Assembly: GCA_021733925.1 (NCBI GenBank)
Contig: JAIPJY010000030.1
Location: 1 to 64,000, forward strand
Source of the DNA: Prosthecobacter sp.
GTDB taxonomy: Bacteria; Verrucomicrobiota; Verrucomicrobiia; Verrucomicrobiales; Verrucomicrobiaceae
Length of the DNA: 64,000 bases
Reading direction: 5' to 3'
The notes under the pieces are model-generated. The model saw only the letters and a program-made list of their open reading frames with translations. It did no database searches and was not told where the DNA came from. Each line of letters begins with the position of its first letter. The first letter of the stretch is position 1. Below are positions 9,316 to 18,654 of this stretch, one piece after another. Made by a program: the position numbers and the translations under genes.

Positions 9316-10521
9316 ATGTCAAAGGCCGTCAAAACAGCAGAAACCAAATTTTTCCACACCGGTAGTGCCAAGGAACCATTCATGTTCGCCTCCGGCGCCG
9401 AACTGCCTGAAATCACGGTCGCCTACGAAACCTACGGCAAGCTCAACTCCTCCAAATCAAACGCCATCCTGCTGTTTCATGCTCTTTCTGGCAGCCAGCA
9501 TGCGGCGGGCATCACCACCGAGGTGCCCAACACAGATGAACGCTGGACGGAAGACATCCACCACGGCTGGTGGGATATGTTCATCGGCCCCGACAAGGCG
9601 CTCGACACCAAACGTTACTTCATCATCTGCGCGAATTATCTCGGCGGCTGCTATGGCAGCAGCGGCCCGGCTTCGATCAATCCCGCCACCGGTAAACCTT
9701 ACGCCAGCACCTTTCCCGAGGTGCGCACGAGCGATGTCGTAAAATCCCAACTGGCCCTGCTCGATAGCCTCGGCATCAAAACACTCCACGCCGTCATGGG
9801 CGCGTCCGTCGGCGGCCTGCTGGCGATCAATCTCGCCACCCTGCATCCCGAGCGTGTCAAACTCGTCGTCCCCATCGCCAGCGGCTGCCGCACCACAGTG
9901 CTCACGCGTCTCACGCTGTTCGAACAAGTACTCGCCATCGAGAACGATCCTCACTTTCAAGGCGGCGAATTTTATGAAGGCAGGGCACCTGAGTATGGCC
10001 TCGCGCTCGCACGCATGATCAGCCACAAGACCTTTGTGCATCTCGATGCCATCGAGCGCCGTGCGCGGAAGGATGTGAAACACAGCGGCGACACCCTTTC
10101 GTGGTATCGCGTCCAGCACAACGTCGAGAGCTACATGCTGCATCAAGGCAAGAAATTCGTGAAGCGCTTCGATGCCAACACCTACCTGCGCATCGCCGAC
10201 ATGTGGCTGCGCTACGATCCGCTCGGGGATGCCGGAGTGAAAACCTATGCCGAGCTGTTTGCCCGCAGCGCCGCCGCCGGGCAGCACTACCTCGTCTTCA
10301 GCATCGACAGCGACTTCTGCTTCTACCCCGAAGAGCAGGCGGAACTCGTCAGCCACCTCGAAAAAGCCGAGGTCTCCAACATGCACATCACCGTGCACTC
10401 AGACAAAGGCCACGACTCCTTCCTCCTTGAACCGCAGCTCTACACCCCGCATCTTTCGTTCACGCTCGATGGCCGCTGGAACAAAGGCTCAGTGGATCGT
10501 CCGGTGCAGGAAGTCGAATAA
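9316..10521 (+). CDS. metX: Homoserine O-acetyltransferase
   Basis: 401 residues, alpha/beta hydrolase fold. It matches MetX in order: ITVAYETYGKLN, HALSGSQHAAG, GGCYGSSGPASINP, the nucleophile elbow GASVGG (Ser164), then the acid in SDFCFYPEEQ and the catalytic His in KGHDSFLLE. It transfers acetyl from acetyl-CoA to homoserine, the first committed step of direct-sulfhydrylation methionine synthesis. The related succinyl and serine acyltransferases share the fold and cannot be fully excluded. No SAM riboswitch is apparent in the short leader from 9256. The next gene begins 5 bp downstream. Confidence 0.9.
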   Translation: MSKAVKTAETKFFHTGSAKEPFMFASGAELPEITVAYETYGKLNSSKSNAILLFHALSGSQHAAGITTEVPNTDERWTEDIHHGWWDMFIGPDKALDTKRYFIICANYLGGCYGSSGPASINPATGKPYASTFPEVRTSDVVKSQLALLDSLGIKTLHAVMGASVGGLLAINLATLHPERVKLVVPIASGCRTTVLTRLTLFEQVLAIENDPHFQGGEFYEGRAPEYGLALARMISHKTFVHLDAIERRARKDVKHSGDTLSWYRVQHNVESYMLHQGKKFVKRFDANTYLRIADMWLRYDPLGDAGVKTYAELFARSAAAGQHYLVFSIDSDFCFYPEEQAELVSHLEKAEVSNMHITVHSDKGHDSFLLEPQLYTPHLSFTLDGRWNKGSVDRPVQEVE

Positions 10522-10526
10522 CTCCC

Positions 10527-11309
10527 ATGCCCATGCAACTCACATTCCTCGGCACCGGCACATCCGTCGGCATTCCGGTGATTGGCTGTGACTGCGCGGT
10601 GTGCCGAAGCACCGACCCCAAGGACAAGCGGCTGCGCAGTTCCGTATACATCCACACGCCGGAGGCGGCGTGGGTGGTGGATACCGGGCCAGATTTCCGC
10701 ATGCAGTGCCTGCGTGAAAACATCCGCAGCCTGGATGCCGCGATCTTCACGCATCCGCACATGGACCACCTCACCGGCTTCGATGATCTCCGTCGTTTCA
10801 CCACCGAGGCGGATCATTTCCTGCCAATCTACGGTACCCCGGAATGCCTCGCCGTGCTGGAGCGCATGTTTATCTACGCCTTCAATGGAGAAAACCGTTA
10901 TCGCGGCTATTTGAAGCCCTTTCCGAAACCCATTCACGGCCCGTTCCATCTTGGCGATACAACCATCACCCCCTTGCCAGTCATGCACGGCAAAGTGGAC
11001 ACAATCGGCTATCTCTTCTCTCGCGGCGGAAAAAAGCTCTGTGCCTACATCCCGGACTGCAAAACGCTGCTGCCCCAGTCTCTTGAAGCGCTGAGAGGGG
11101 TGGATACGCTCATCATTGACGCCCTGCGCCACACCCCGCACCCCACGCACATGAGTTTTGAAGAAAGCCTGGATGTACAGCGCGAACTCCAGCCGCGCCA
11201 GACCTGGTTCACCCACATCCAGTGCGAGATCATGCACGCTGTGGAAGATCCCAAACTGCCTTCAGGCGTGAACATCGCCTACGATGGCCTAAAACTGGAG
11301 TGGGCTTGA
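10527..11309 (+). CDS. MBL-fold hydrolase, PhnP-like
   Basis: 260 residues. The start TFLGTGTSVGIPVIGCDCAVC with two Cys, VVDTGPDFRMQ, the metal motif THPHMDHLTG, a later PVMHG and a C-terminal IDALRHTPHPTHMSFEE are typical of the PhnP/RNase-Z-like metallo-beta-lactamase family that cleaves cyclic phosphodiesters. The motif is HPHMDH, retaining the metal His and Asp. No phosphonate genes lie nearby, so the natural substrate is open. It is likely co-transcribed with metX. Met3 (ATG at 10533) is an equally possible start. Confidence 0.82.
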   Translation: MPMQLTFLGTGTSVGIPVIGCDCAVCRSTDPKDKRLRSSVYIHTPEAAWVVDTGPDFRMQCLRENIRSLDAAIFTHPHMDHLTGFDDLRRFTTEADHFLPIYGTPECLAVLERMFIYAFNGENRYRGYLKPFPKPIHGPFHLGDTTITPLPVMHGKVDTIGYLFSRGGKKLCAYIPDCKTLLPQSLEALRGVDTLIIDALRHTPHPTHMSFEESLDVQRELQPRQTWFTHIQCEIMHAVEDPKLPSGVNIAYDGLKLEWA

Positions 11310-11328
11310 AATAACTACGAGCGAGCAG

Positions 11329-11447
11329 GAATGAAAAATGAAGCTCCAATGACGAAAGCCGGGCCGCACGTTGTTCCGGTGCGATCAGACCTGCATAACA
11401 CTCACTCCGCAATTCAGCCTTCGTCATTCATTCGGCATTTTTGCATC
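11329..11447. repeat. Imperfect inverted-repeat element overlapping a gene start
   Basis: The arms 11329-11359 and 11417-11447 are about 31 nt each and complementary over most of their length; both contain the ATGACGAA/TTCGTCAT core and a run of A or T. They flank a 57-bp centre. The element overlaps the predicted N-terminus of the next protein, and part of the apparent signal peptide (SSFIRHFCI) is encoded by one arm. Similar TTCGTCATT text occurs within the signal peptide of the gene at 1146. It looks like a short REP-like repeat of the host genome. Confidence 0.6.
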
Positions 11448-12977
11448 CTCATGCTGCTCACGCTTTCCGCGCGCGCCCAGCTTATCGCCGACTGGGATGC
11501 CGCCGCTGAAACCGCTGTCGTTTTCAATCCGGATTTCCCCGGTTCTGCGCAACTCGCCGCCTACTACGCGGAACAGCGCCACATTCCCAAGGAGCACGTC
11601 ATCGGACTGCGATGCTCACAGGAGGACTCCATCTCGCGCGGTGAATTCGAGTCCCAGTTGCGTGGCCCGTTACTCCAGCTCTTTGAGTCCAGGCACTGGT
11701 GGAACGCTGAGCCTCCTCTACCGGGCAAACCGCTCACAGGTGATGGCATTGCCTCACCCGCGCCCCCGTCCAACAAGGTACGCGTTCTAGTGCTCATTCG
11801 AGGCGTCCCTTTTCAAATCCGCCGTGCAGCGCAAAAGCCCAAGCAGTCAGAGGAAGACGAGGCCAGCGTCGATTCGGAACTGGCTGTTCTCGGCCTCAAC
11901 AAGCCGCCGATCAAAGGGGGGCTGCGCAACCCCTACTTCGACCAGCAGATGCGTTTTCCCCATGCTCAAAACTCATCCGGACTCCTGCTCGTCGGCAGGC
12001 TCGACGGCCCTGATGACCCCGCAGTGAAACGCATGATTGATGACGCGATCTATGCCGAGCAAACTGGCCTGCTTGGCCGCGCCGTCATTGATCTCGCTCA
12101 AAAAACCGGTGCCTATCAGGAAGGCGAGGACTGGCTCAAGAACAGTGCCGAATCTTATCGACGTGCAGGCATTCCAGTGTTCATCGACCGCTCCGCAGAC
12201 CTTCTGGGTGATGGCTGGCCGCTGCCTGATACGATTTTCTACTTCGGCTGGTACACCGATCACATCTTCGGCGCGCTCGCTTCACCCACCTTTCATTTCA
12301 AGCGTGGTGCCATCGCCTGCCATCTGCATTCGTTCAGCGCAAGCATCATCCGTTCGCATGACAAGGCTTGGGCTGGCCCGCTGCTCTCGCACGGAGCCGC
12401 CGTCACCTTCGGCAATGTGTTTGAGCCTTACCTCGCGCTCACCATGCACTTCGACATCTTCAACAAGCGCCTCCTCGAAGGCTTCACCGTCGGCGAGGCC
12501 GCATGGAATGCCACCCCAGCGTTGTCATGGATGAATGTCGTCCTGGGTGATCCTCTGTACCGCCCCTTTGGCAAAGGCATCGGGGCCAAGCTCGGTGATG
12601 GTGCTGACCGCGATTACGCGCTCTATCAAGGCATGGCGTTGCGTTTGGCGGGTGAGCCAGATGGTCACATCAAGACAGCGCTCACCGAATTCGCCGAGAA
12701 ACGTCAAAGACCACGCCTCCTTGAACTCACCGCCCTACTTTCCGCTCTTCAGTCCAAGCTCCCACAGGCCATCGACCTGCTCGAACACGCCGAATCCACC
12801 GCCCAGGCTCCGGCCGATTTGCTGCGTTTGAGATTGTACCGTGCTGAAATGCTCCGCCGCAGTGAGAAAGCGGATGCCGCGCGCAAACTGCTGCGTGAGA
12901 CACTGCAAGACAACCGCTTCAAGGAGCAACCCGCCCGTATTGCCGCCGAGTCCCTGCTCAAGGACATGGGCGGATGA
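11331..12977 (+). CDS. TIGR03790-family exported protein
   Basis: 548 residues from the first ATG. The true start is uncertain because a palindromic repeat covers the first ~40 codons; a GTG at 11379 or ATG at 11451 are alternatives. The hydrophobic stretch CILMLLTLSARAQ acts as signal peptide. The core (AVVFNPDFPGSAQLAAYYAEQR, VLVLIRGVPFQIRR, TIFYFGWYTDH, HLHSFSASIIRS, VTFGNVFEPYLA) matches TIGR03790, a family of unknown function restricted largely to PVC and some other bacteria. The last ~120 residues are alpha-helical and TPR-like. No function is known. Confidence 0.78.
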   Translation: MKNEAPMTKAGPHVVPVRSDLHNTHSAIQPSSFIRHFCILMLLTLSARAQLIADWDAAAETAVVFNPDFPGSAQLAAYYAEQRHIPKEHVIGLRCSQEDSISRGEFESQLRGPLLQLFESRHWWNAEPPLPGKPLTGDGIASPAPPSNKVRVLVLIRGVPFQIRRAAQKPKQSEEDEASVDSELAVLGLNKPPIKGGLRNPYFDQQMRFPHAQNSSGLLLVGRLDGPDDPAVKRMIDDAIYAEQTGLLGRAVIDLAQKTGAYQEGEDWLKNSAESYRRAGIPVFIDRSADLLGDGWPLPDTIFYFGWYTDHIFGALASPTFHFKRGAIACHLHSFSASIIRSHDKAWAGPLLSHGAAVTFGNVFEPYLALTMHFDIFNKRLLEGFTVGEAAWNATPALSWMNVVLGDPLYRPFGKGIGAKLGDGADRDYALYQGMALRLAGEPDGHIKTALTEFAEKRQRPRLLELTALLSALQSKLPQAIDLLEHAESTAQAPADLLRLRLYRAEMLRRSEKADAARKLLRETLQDNRFKEQPARIAAESLLKDMGG

Positions 12978-13075
12978 ATATCCCCTGCCAGATAGAATGC
13001 AGCGAAAGTGGCAGTCTGTGCTAAAACCCGAGGCACATCGCACGTTTGAAGCTAGCCGCCCATACCCACCAATCC

Positions 13076-14488
13076 ATGAAGATCACCACCACCGTTTTAC
13101 TTTCACTTTGCCTGACCCTTGCGGCCAGCGCTGAAATCCGTATCTGGAAGGACGCCTCAGGCGCCCACGAAATCAAAGCCGAACTCGTCGGTGTGGCAGG
13201 AGGTAAAGTCACCCTGAAGCGCGAAGACGGCACGCTGCTCAACCTCGCAGTCACTGCCCTCAGCAAGGCGGATCAGGCGCTTCTCGGCGGAGGTTCCAGC
13301 AGCGCAGGCGGTGCCGCCCCGGGTGACTGGCCACAATGGCGCGGCCCGGAACGTGACGATGTCTCGAAGGAAACTGGGCTGCTCAAAAAGTGGCCAGCTG
13401 GCGGCCCTAAACGCTTGTGGGTAAGCGAAGAAGCCGGGCTCGGCTATTCCGGTTTTGCAGTTGTCGGCGGCAAGCTCTACACCATGGGACTCTACGATGC
13501 CGAGGAGAAGCTCATCTGCATCGACACCACCACCGGCAAGAAGCTGTGGGATACCCCCGTCGGCCCAATTTTGAAAAACGACTGGGGTGATGGACCTCGT
13601 GCCACCCCCACAGTCGCCAACGGCATGGTCTATGCCACGAATGGCACCGGCGAAGTCATCTGTGCGGATGCAGCCACAGGCAAGGAAGTCTGGAAAAAGA
13701 GCCTCACCAAAGATCTCGGCGGCAAAGTTCAGGGCTGGGGCTACACCGAATCCCCGCTCGTGGATGGCGATCTCGTCATCGTAACTCCCGGCGGTGCCCA
13801 AGGCGCTGTCGCTGCGTTGGATGCGAAGACCGGCAAGGTCGCATGGCAGACCAGTGACGTGACGGAGAACGCACAATATTCTTCCGTCATCCCCATCACT
13901 CAGGGCGGTGAACGCGAATACGTACAGCTTCTCATGAACAGCATTCTGGGTGTCTCAAAAACGGGCAAGGTGCTGTGGAAGACCGAATTCCCGGGCAAAA
14001 CTGCCGTGATTCCAACACCCATCTACAGCGATGGTCAGGTGTATGTGGCCGCTGGTTATGGCGTCGGATGCAAGTCGGTAAAAATCGAGGGCGGCAGCGT
14101 CTCGGAAGTGTATTCCAACACCAACATGGTCAATCACCATGGCGGCGTGATTCTGATCGATGGCCTGCTTTATGGCCACTCTGACAAAGGTGGCTGGACC
14201 TGCCAGGATTTCAAAACCGGGGAAATCGTCTGGCAGGACAAAGGCATCGGCAAAGGGGCCGTGACCAGCGCGGACGGCATGCTCTACTGCCAGGCGGAAA
14301 ATGATGGCACCATCGCCCTCGTGGAAGTTTCCAAAAGTGGCTGGAAGATGGTCAGCAGCTTTAAACTCGAAGCCACCTCCTCGCAGCGCAATCCCAAGGG
14401 TAAAATCTGGACGCATCCCGTCATCAGCAACGGCAAGCTTTACCTGCGTGACCAGGAGTTCATCTCCTGCTACGATGTGAAAGGCTGA
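13076..14488 (+). CDS. Exported SHD1 + PQQ-like beta-propeller protein
   Basis: 470 residues from ATG 13076, which starts a good signal peptide (KITTTVLLSLCLTLAASA); an ATG at 13046 adds 10 polar residues. Residues 21-70 resemble the SLA1-homology-1 domain frequent in planctomycete exported proteins (RIWKDASGAHEIKAELV). Residues from about 95 on are PQQ-type propeller blades (DWPQWRGPERDD, LICIDTTTGKKLWDTP, VICADAATGKEVWKK). Such proteins lack obvious PQQ ligands and are often scaffolding or sensor modules rather than dehydrogenases. The stop shares a base with the start of the next gene. Confidence 0.85.
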   Translation: MKITTTVLLSLCLTLAASAEIRIWKDASGAHEIKAELVGVAGGKVTLKREDGTLLNLAVTALSKADQALLGGGSSSAGGAAPGDWPQWRGPERDDVSKETGLLKKWPAGGPKRLWVSEEAGLGYSGFAVVGGKLYTMGLYDAEEKLICIDTTTGKKLWDTPVGPILKNDWGDGPRATPTVANGMVYATNGTGEVICADAATGKEVWKKSLTKDLGGKVQGWGYTESPLVDGDLVIVTPGGAQGAVAALDAKTGKVAWQTSDVTENAQYSSVIPITQGGEREYVQLLMNSILGVSKTGKVLWKTEFPGKTAVIPTPIYSDGQVYVAAGYGVGCKSVKIEGGSVSEVYSNTNMVNHHGGVILIDGLLYGHSDKGGWTCQDFKTGEIVWQDKGIGKGAVTSADGMLYCQAENDGTIALVEVSKSGWKMVSSFKLEATSSQRNPKGKIWTHPVISNGKLYLRDQEFISCYDVKG

Positions 14489-15135
14489 TGAGCTGCAGCT
14501 TTAAATATCTCGGAGGCAGGGCCGCATGGCTCTGCCTCTTTTTTATGCTCACACACTGCGGGCAAGCCCCTCGCTTTGAGTGGAAACTGCTCTCCGACGA
14601 ATTTGCTCCATCCTGGAAAGCCTCCAGCATCCCCGAAGAAGGCAAAGTTTTGATCCACGACGGCGAGATCACATTGCAACCCGGCCAGCCAATGACCGGC
14701 GCACGCTTTGATGCATGGAAGTCCTCGAAACTGCCCCTCACACGCTACGCCATCGAATACGAGGCCATGCGTGTGGCAGGGAATGACTTCTTCGGCACCG
14801 TGACGTTTCCGGTGAACGACTCGCATGTATCGCTCGTCGTCGGCGGCTGGGGCGGCACGCTCGTAGGCATCTCCAGCATCGATGAGATGGACGCCAGCGA
14901 GAACACCACTCGCGGAAACGCCTACTTTGAAAACAACCGCTGGCACAAGGTGCGCATCGAAGTGCGCGATGATGAACTGCGGGCCTGGATCAATGACAAG
15001 CTGTTCGTCAATACCAGCACCAAAGGCCACAAGCTCGGCCTGCGGACCGGCGACATTGAAAAATGCGCCCCCTTTGGATTCGCCAGCTATGCCACACAGT
15101 CACGCATTCGCGGTGTGCTGATTCGCCGCCTCTAA
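14488..15135 (+). CDS. Exported DUF1080-like (lectin-fold) protein
   Basis: 215 residues, translationally coupled to the propeller gene (TGATG overlap). The N-terminus is hydrophobic and ends in LTHC (Cys24), a poor lipobox because His precedes Cys, so lipidation is uncertain. The body is a jelly-roll resembling the 3-keto-disaccharide hydrolase/LamG group: YAIEYEAMRVAGNDFFGTVTFPV, HKVRIEVRDDELRAWIND. It probably binds or cleaves a carbohydrate outside the cytoplasm together with the propeller protein. Confidence 0.6.
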   Translation: MSCSFKYLGGRAAWLCLFFMLTHCGQAPRFEWKLLSDEFAPSWKASSIPEEGKVLIHDGEITLQPGQPMTGARFDAWKSSKLPLTRYAIEYEAMRVAGNDFFGTVTFPVNDSHVSLVVGGWGGTLVGISSIDEMDASENTTRGNAYFENNRWHKVRIEVRDDELRAWINDKLFVNTSTKGHKLGLRTGDIEKCAPFGFASYATQSRIRGVLIRRL

Positions 15136-15188
15136 ACTATCCGACCTGAGGCTTGACCTTGCAGAGCCACCCCATATCCTCCGAACTT

Positions 15189-15968
15189 ATGGCAACCGAG
15201 CATTTTCAACGAGGTCAGGTCATTTTTCGTGAGAACGACAAGTCCAAGGAGGCTTACTTCATCGTCAGTGGATTGGTCGAGATCTCCATCAACACCTCTC
15301 ATGGCGTCCAGTCACTCGCCCAGATCGGACCGGGAGAGATCTTCGGAGAGATGGGCATGATCATGGACCGCCCGCGCTCCGCCACCGCCACCGCACTTGA
15401 GAACACCACGCTGGAAAACATCGCTGAAGCGGATTTTGACGAGCAGATCATCCAGCGCCATGACCGCCTGCATGTGTACCTCGCCACGCTGTTTGAGCGC
15501 ATCCGCAGGACCGATCTGCTGCTGACCACCACCACCAATGCCACCGTGCCGCTGGTCACCAAACCCAAACCGGCCAAAGAACCTGTCTTTAGGGTGAAGC
15601 TTCGCTCTCACTACGATGAAACTGGTTACGACCATCCTCCGGTGGAGAAAACGATCACCAAGCTTCCCTTCCGTGTTGGCCGCACCTACTTCGACACAGC
15701 AGTGTCATCGCTCGCCCGCAACGATCTCTCCATTGAGGAGCAGCATCCTTATCAGCTCTCGCGCAATCATTGTGAGATCGATTTCGAGCACGGTCATTTC
15801 GTCCTGCGTGATCGCGGCAGCAAGCTCGGCTCCTGGGTGAATGGCGAACACGTCAGCGTCGATGCCGGCTGCATCACCAGCCTGCTGAAGACCGGCGAAA
15901 ACAAAATCATCTTCGGCAACGCCGACAGCCCGCACCGCTACACGGTCACGATTGAGGAGCTGGAGTAA
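15189..15968 (+). CDS. Cyclic-nucleotide-binding + FHA domain protein
   Basis: 259 residues from ATG 15189. Residues about 1-115 are a cNMP-binding domain (FQRGQVIFRENDKSKEAYFIV, GEIFGEMGMIMDRPRSATATA, the phosphate-binding cassette). After a linker, about 150-255 is an FHA domain (FRVGR, LSRNHCEIDF, LRDRGSKLGSWVNG), which binds phosphothreonine peptides. There is no DNA-binding HTH, so it is not a CRP-type regulator. It may link a nucleotide signal to a phosphoprotein partner. Its last codons overlap the convergent gene by 23 bp. Confidence 0.85.
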   Translation: MATEHFQRGQVIFRENDKSKEAYFIVSGLVEISINTSHGVQSLAQIGPGEIFGEMGMIMDRPRSATATALENTTLENIAEADFDEQIIQRHDRLHVYLATLFERIRRTDLLLTTTTNATVPLVTKPKPAKEPVFRVKLRSHYDETGYDHPPVEKTITKLPFRVGRTYFDTAVSSLARNDLSIEEQHPYQLSRNHCEIDFEHGHFVLRDRGSKLGSWVNGEHVSVDAGCITSLLKTGENKIIFGNADSPHRYTVTIEELE

Positions 15969-17346
15969 GCACACGCTTCACCTCATCCGCACGATAGCCA
16001 AAGCCCGGGCCGCTGAGCGTGCTCAGGTCCACGATGCCGTTGCGGCGCTGGAACAAGCCGGGGTGAATCTCCTGCTCGGGCAGTGATGCGTCGGGATAAA
16101 ACTGCATCGCATTGCACTCCACGCCCTGAATCGTTCCTGCATGGGCGGCGAGACGGACGTGCGGAATCATTGCCAGCATCGGATTCGTCAGATCCTGCAC
16201 CATGAGCGGCATGCCATGCGCCTTGGCCCAGCACAGGCTCAACAGCGCGCCCGTTTGGGTTTTGCAAGTCTTCAAGGCCACACCGGACCAGCCGAGGCGA
16301 CGGCCCAAGCGCACGAACTCCCAGTCATGCGCGCTTTCGTCGAGGAATAGCGGCTTGCGCGCCGAGACGCTGCGCACGTCGATCTGATGCGCCTCAAGAT
16401 CATACGGAAACGGCTGCTCCACATACAAGGTGCGGGCAAAAATTTCCGGCTCATCACGCAGCAGTCGGTCAAGGATGTCATTCACATAACCGGGCTCCTT
16501 GACCGTGCAGTTGAAGTCAGCGCTGAGCCACTTGACCCCACCGGCAAAACCAATACGGCCAATGCGCTGCATTCGCTCAAAATCCCAGGCCGCGTCCGTG
16601 CCGCGCAGCTTCACTTTGAGACATTTCAAACCGTCGCGTTTGATCCAGTCTGCCAGCAGCAGCGGATGCTCGTCTTTCGGCTCCGTGCCGTTCAAATCCG
16701 CTGCCTCCAGCGCGTCCACGCCACCCACGAGATGCCACACCGGCAGTTGCTTCGGTGCATCCATCACGAGGTAATCCTGCGGATAGCGCCCCTTGAAATC
16801 AATACCGCTGCCTGCTTCCGCTGTGATGAACGCAGATAAATCCCGGTTCATGAACTCCGCATTGTACGTGGAGTAGATGTCACGGTTGTGCAGCACGCCA
16901 TACGCATCATGCACGGCGATATCGAAAGCGCTGAAGGCCACAAGCGAGCCGAGATAGGGCATCTCATCCCCGCCCGCAGCTGCGTTGGCCTCCTTCAAGG
17001 TCGCCGCCAGCGGGCCGTGCATGAAGTCCTGGCCGATTTCCATCGGATGGCCGGTAAAGCCGCTCTCCACTAGGCGCTTGGCCAGCAGCGTGGAAAAATC
17101 CTGCATGCGTTGCGCACGCACCGCCACGCTGAGGCTGCTGGGCCAGACCCATGACACGCTGAGCGGAGTCTCGCCCCAGCCCTGCGCCGTTTTGCCACTC
17201 CGGTCCGCCACAGTCACGCGCACCCGCAGGCAGACGGCGCTGGTCACCGTCTCCGGACCAAACTTCAGGGGCACACGCATCGTGACTGGCAGGAAGAAAA
17301 CTTCGGCGGTGGTGACTCGGACGTCAGTGGGCTTGGTGGTGGACAT
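15946..17346 (-). CDS. Enolase-superfamily enzyme (mandelate racemase/muconate lactonizing type)
   Basis: 466 residues from ATG 17346; the upstream extension to 17451 overlaps the divergent gene and is unlikely. It shows the superfamily pattern: capping domain (TAEVFFLPVTMRVPLKFG), Lys pair KVKL at the end of strand 2, then three metal ligands in SADFNC, YVEQPFPYDLE and FLDESAHDW. The KxK motif groups it with the muconate-lactonizing/dipeptide-epimerase side. The substrate cannot be predicted; neighbouring amidohydrolases suggest acid-sugar or lactone catabolism. Confidence 0.82.
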   Translation of the reverse strand: MSTTKPTDVRVTTAEVFFLPVTMRVPLKFGPETVTSAVCLRVRVTVADRSGKTAQGWGETPLSVSWVWPSSLSVAVRAQRMQDFSTLLAKRLVESGFTGHPMEIGQDFMHGPLAATLKEANAAAGGDEMPYLGSLVAFSAFDIAVHDAYGVLHNRDIYSTYNAEFMNRDLSAFITAEAGSGIDFKGRYPQDYLVMDAPKQLPVWHLVGGVDALEAADLNGTEPKDEHPLLLADWIKRDGLKCLKVKLRGTDAAWDFERMQRIGRIGFAGGVKWLSADFNCTVKEPGYVNDILDRLLRDEPEIFARTLYVEQPFPYDLEAHQIDVRSVSARKPLFLDESAHDWEFVRLGRRLGWSGVALKTCKTQTGALLSLCWAKAHGMPLMVQDLTNPMLAMIPHVRLAAHAGTIQGVECNAMQFYPDASLPEQEIHPGLFQRRNGIVDLSTLSGPGFGYRADEVKRVLTPAPQS

Positions 17347-17424
17347 GCACGCAAAATGAAGCGCCTCAGCAGGCCCGCAAAGAAAACATTGCCGTGGCGA
17401 TGTGCTTCCGCTTCTATCTTCCCC

Positions 17425-18210
17425 ATGCGCATTTGGGATCTGCACTGCCACATGTCCGGTGTCCCCGGCCTCACGCCGGAGGAACGCCTCAAGGCGCTGC
17501 TCGTTTATGCCGACCGCATGGGCATCGAACGGCTGTGCGTTTACATGGGCTTGAAATGGTCGCAGGACCCCTCACCCGCCGATCTGGTGCAGCAGAACAA
17601 CGAAGTGCTGCGCGCCATCGCCAAGTTCCCAGATCGCGCCTTTGGATTCGTCTATCTCAGCGCCAAGCATCCTGAGGAAAGCCTCGCGGAACTGGAACGC
17701 TGTGTGGCCAACGGCCCGATGGTGGGCGTAAAGCTCTGGGTGGCGGAAAGATGCAACGTGACCGCCATCGATTCAATCATCCGCCGCGCCGCTGAACTGA
17801 AAGCCGTCATTTTCCAGCACACCTGGTTCAAAACCACCGCCAACTATCCCGGTGAATCGACACCGGACGAACTCGTCACACTGGCAAAACGTTTTCCGGA
17901 TGTCCCCATCATCTGCGGCCACACGGGGGGCACCTGGGAGCTGGGCATTCGTGCGATTCGATCCCAGACCAACCTTTATGCCGATCTCGCCGGCTCAGAT
18001 CCTACGGCAGGATTCACGGAGATGGCGGTGCGTGAACTCGGCGCTGCACGCGTCATCTACGGCAGCGACTGTGGCGGCCGTAGCTTCGCCAGCCAGCTGG
18101 CGAAAGTCCATGGCGCACAGATCAGCGATGCCGACAAACAAAAAATCTTCTGCGACAACCTGCGCGGCCTGATGCTGCCCATCCTGCAGGCCAAAGGCAT
18201 CAAAGCCTGA
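17425..18210 (+). CDS. Amidohydrolase (PF04909, metal-dependent)
   Basis: 261 residues from ATG 17425 (MRIWDLHCHM); the ATG at 17356 adds 23 basic residues overlapping the divergent promoter. The HxH metal site is at residues 7-9, with further likely ligands in FQHTWF and CGHTGG and the last Asp in IYGSDCGG, the order of the amidohydrolase-2/TIM-barrel decarboxylase family. It is cytoplasmic. A second, Tat-exported member lies at 18655, suggesting a pair acting on similar substrates on either side of the membrane. Confidence 0.85.
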   Translation: MRIWDLHCHMSGVPGLTPEERLKALLVYADRMGIERLCVYMGLKWSQDPSPADLVQQNNEVLRAIAKFPDRAFGFVYLSAKHPEESLAELERCVANGPMVGVKLWVAERCNVTAIDSIIRRAAELKAVIFQHTWFKTTANYPGESTPDELVTLAKRFPDVPIICGHTGGTWELGIRAIRSQTNLYADLAGSDPTAGFTEMAVRELGAARVIYGSDCGGRSFASQLAKVHGAQISDADKQKIFCDNLRGLMLPILQAKGIKA

Positions 18211-18212
18211 CG

Positions 18213-18563
18213 TCAGTCTTTCTTTTTGCCGAAGCCAAAGAGACGCCTCAAGAACCCACCGCCTGATTTGGTCTCGGCGGCTTCAGTGTTCGGGGCGTTT
18301 GGTCCGGCCAGCCTGCGGACACCCGAGTCCGATTTTTCTTCAGCAGGCCTCTTGGCCGCCACAGGCGCAGGTCGGCCTGCCGGGGTCGGCAACGATGCCG
18401 CCCACCATGCGGGCGCCAGCACGGCCACCGTCTGCCAGGCTTCCAGTCCCGCATGCCAGATGAGAGAATCCGAAGACAGCTTTTTGGCACGGACCAGCTC
18501 GGTCATCGCCTGGTCATCCATGGGACCTTCGGCTGCGCCTGCGTTGTTGTAGTACCAGTTCAT
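18213..18563 (-). CDS. GYF-2 (DUF4339) domain protein
   Basis: 116 residues from ATG 18563. Residues 2-50 are the GYF_2 motif (WYYNNAGAAEGPMDDQAM, LIWHAGLEAWQTV), a small module thought to bind peptides. The rest is low-complexity, rich in Pro, Ala and Lys, with a basic C-terminus (RRLFGFGKKKD). In this phylum such proteins often attach to RDD or other membrane proteins, but no membrane segment is present here. It sits between the two amidohydrolase genes on the opposite strand. Confidence 0.75.
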   Translation of the reverse strand: MNWYYNNAGAAEGPMDDQAMTELVRAKKLSSDSLIWHAGLEAWQTVAVLAPAWWAASLPTPAGRPAPVAAKRPAEEKSDSGVRRLAGPNAPNTEAAETKSGGGFLRRLFGFGKKKD

Positions 18564-18654
18564 CGGAATGTGCTGCAAGGCTACGCACGCATCAAAACAG
18601 CGCAAGGCAGGAGGAAATGCTTTTCACCGCAGCCGAACCGTTCAGACTGTCGGC

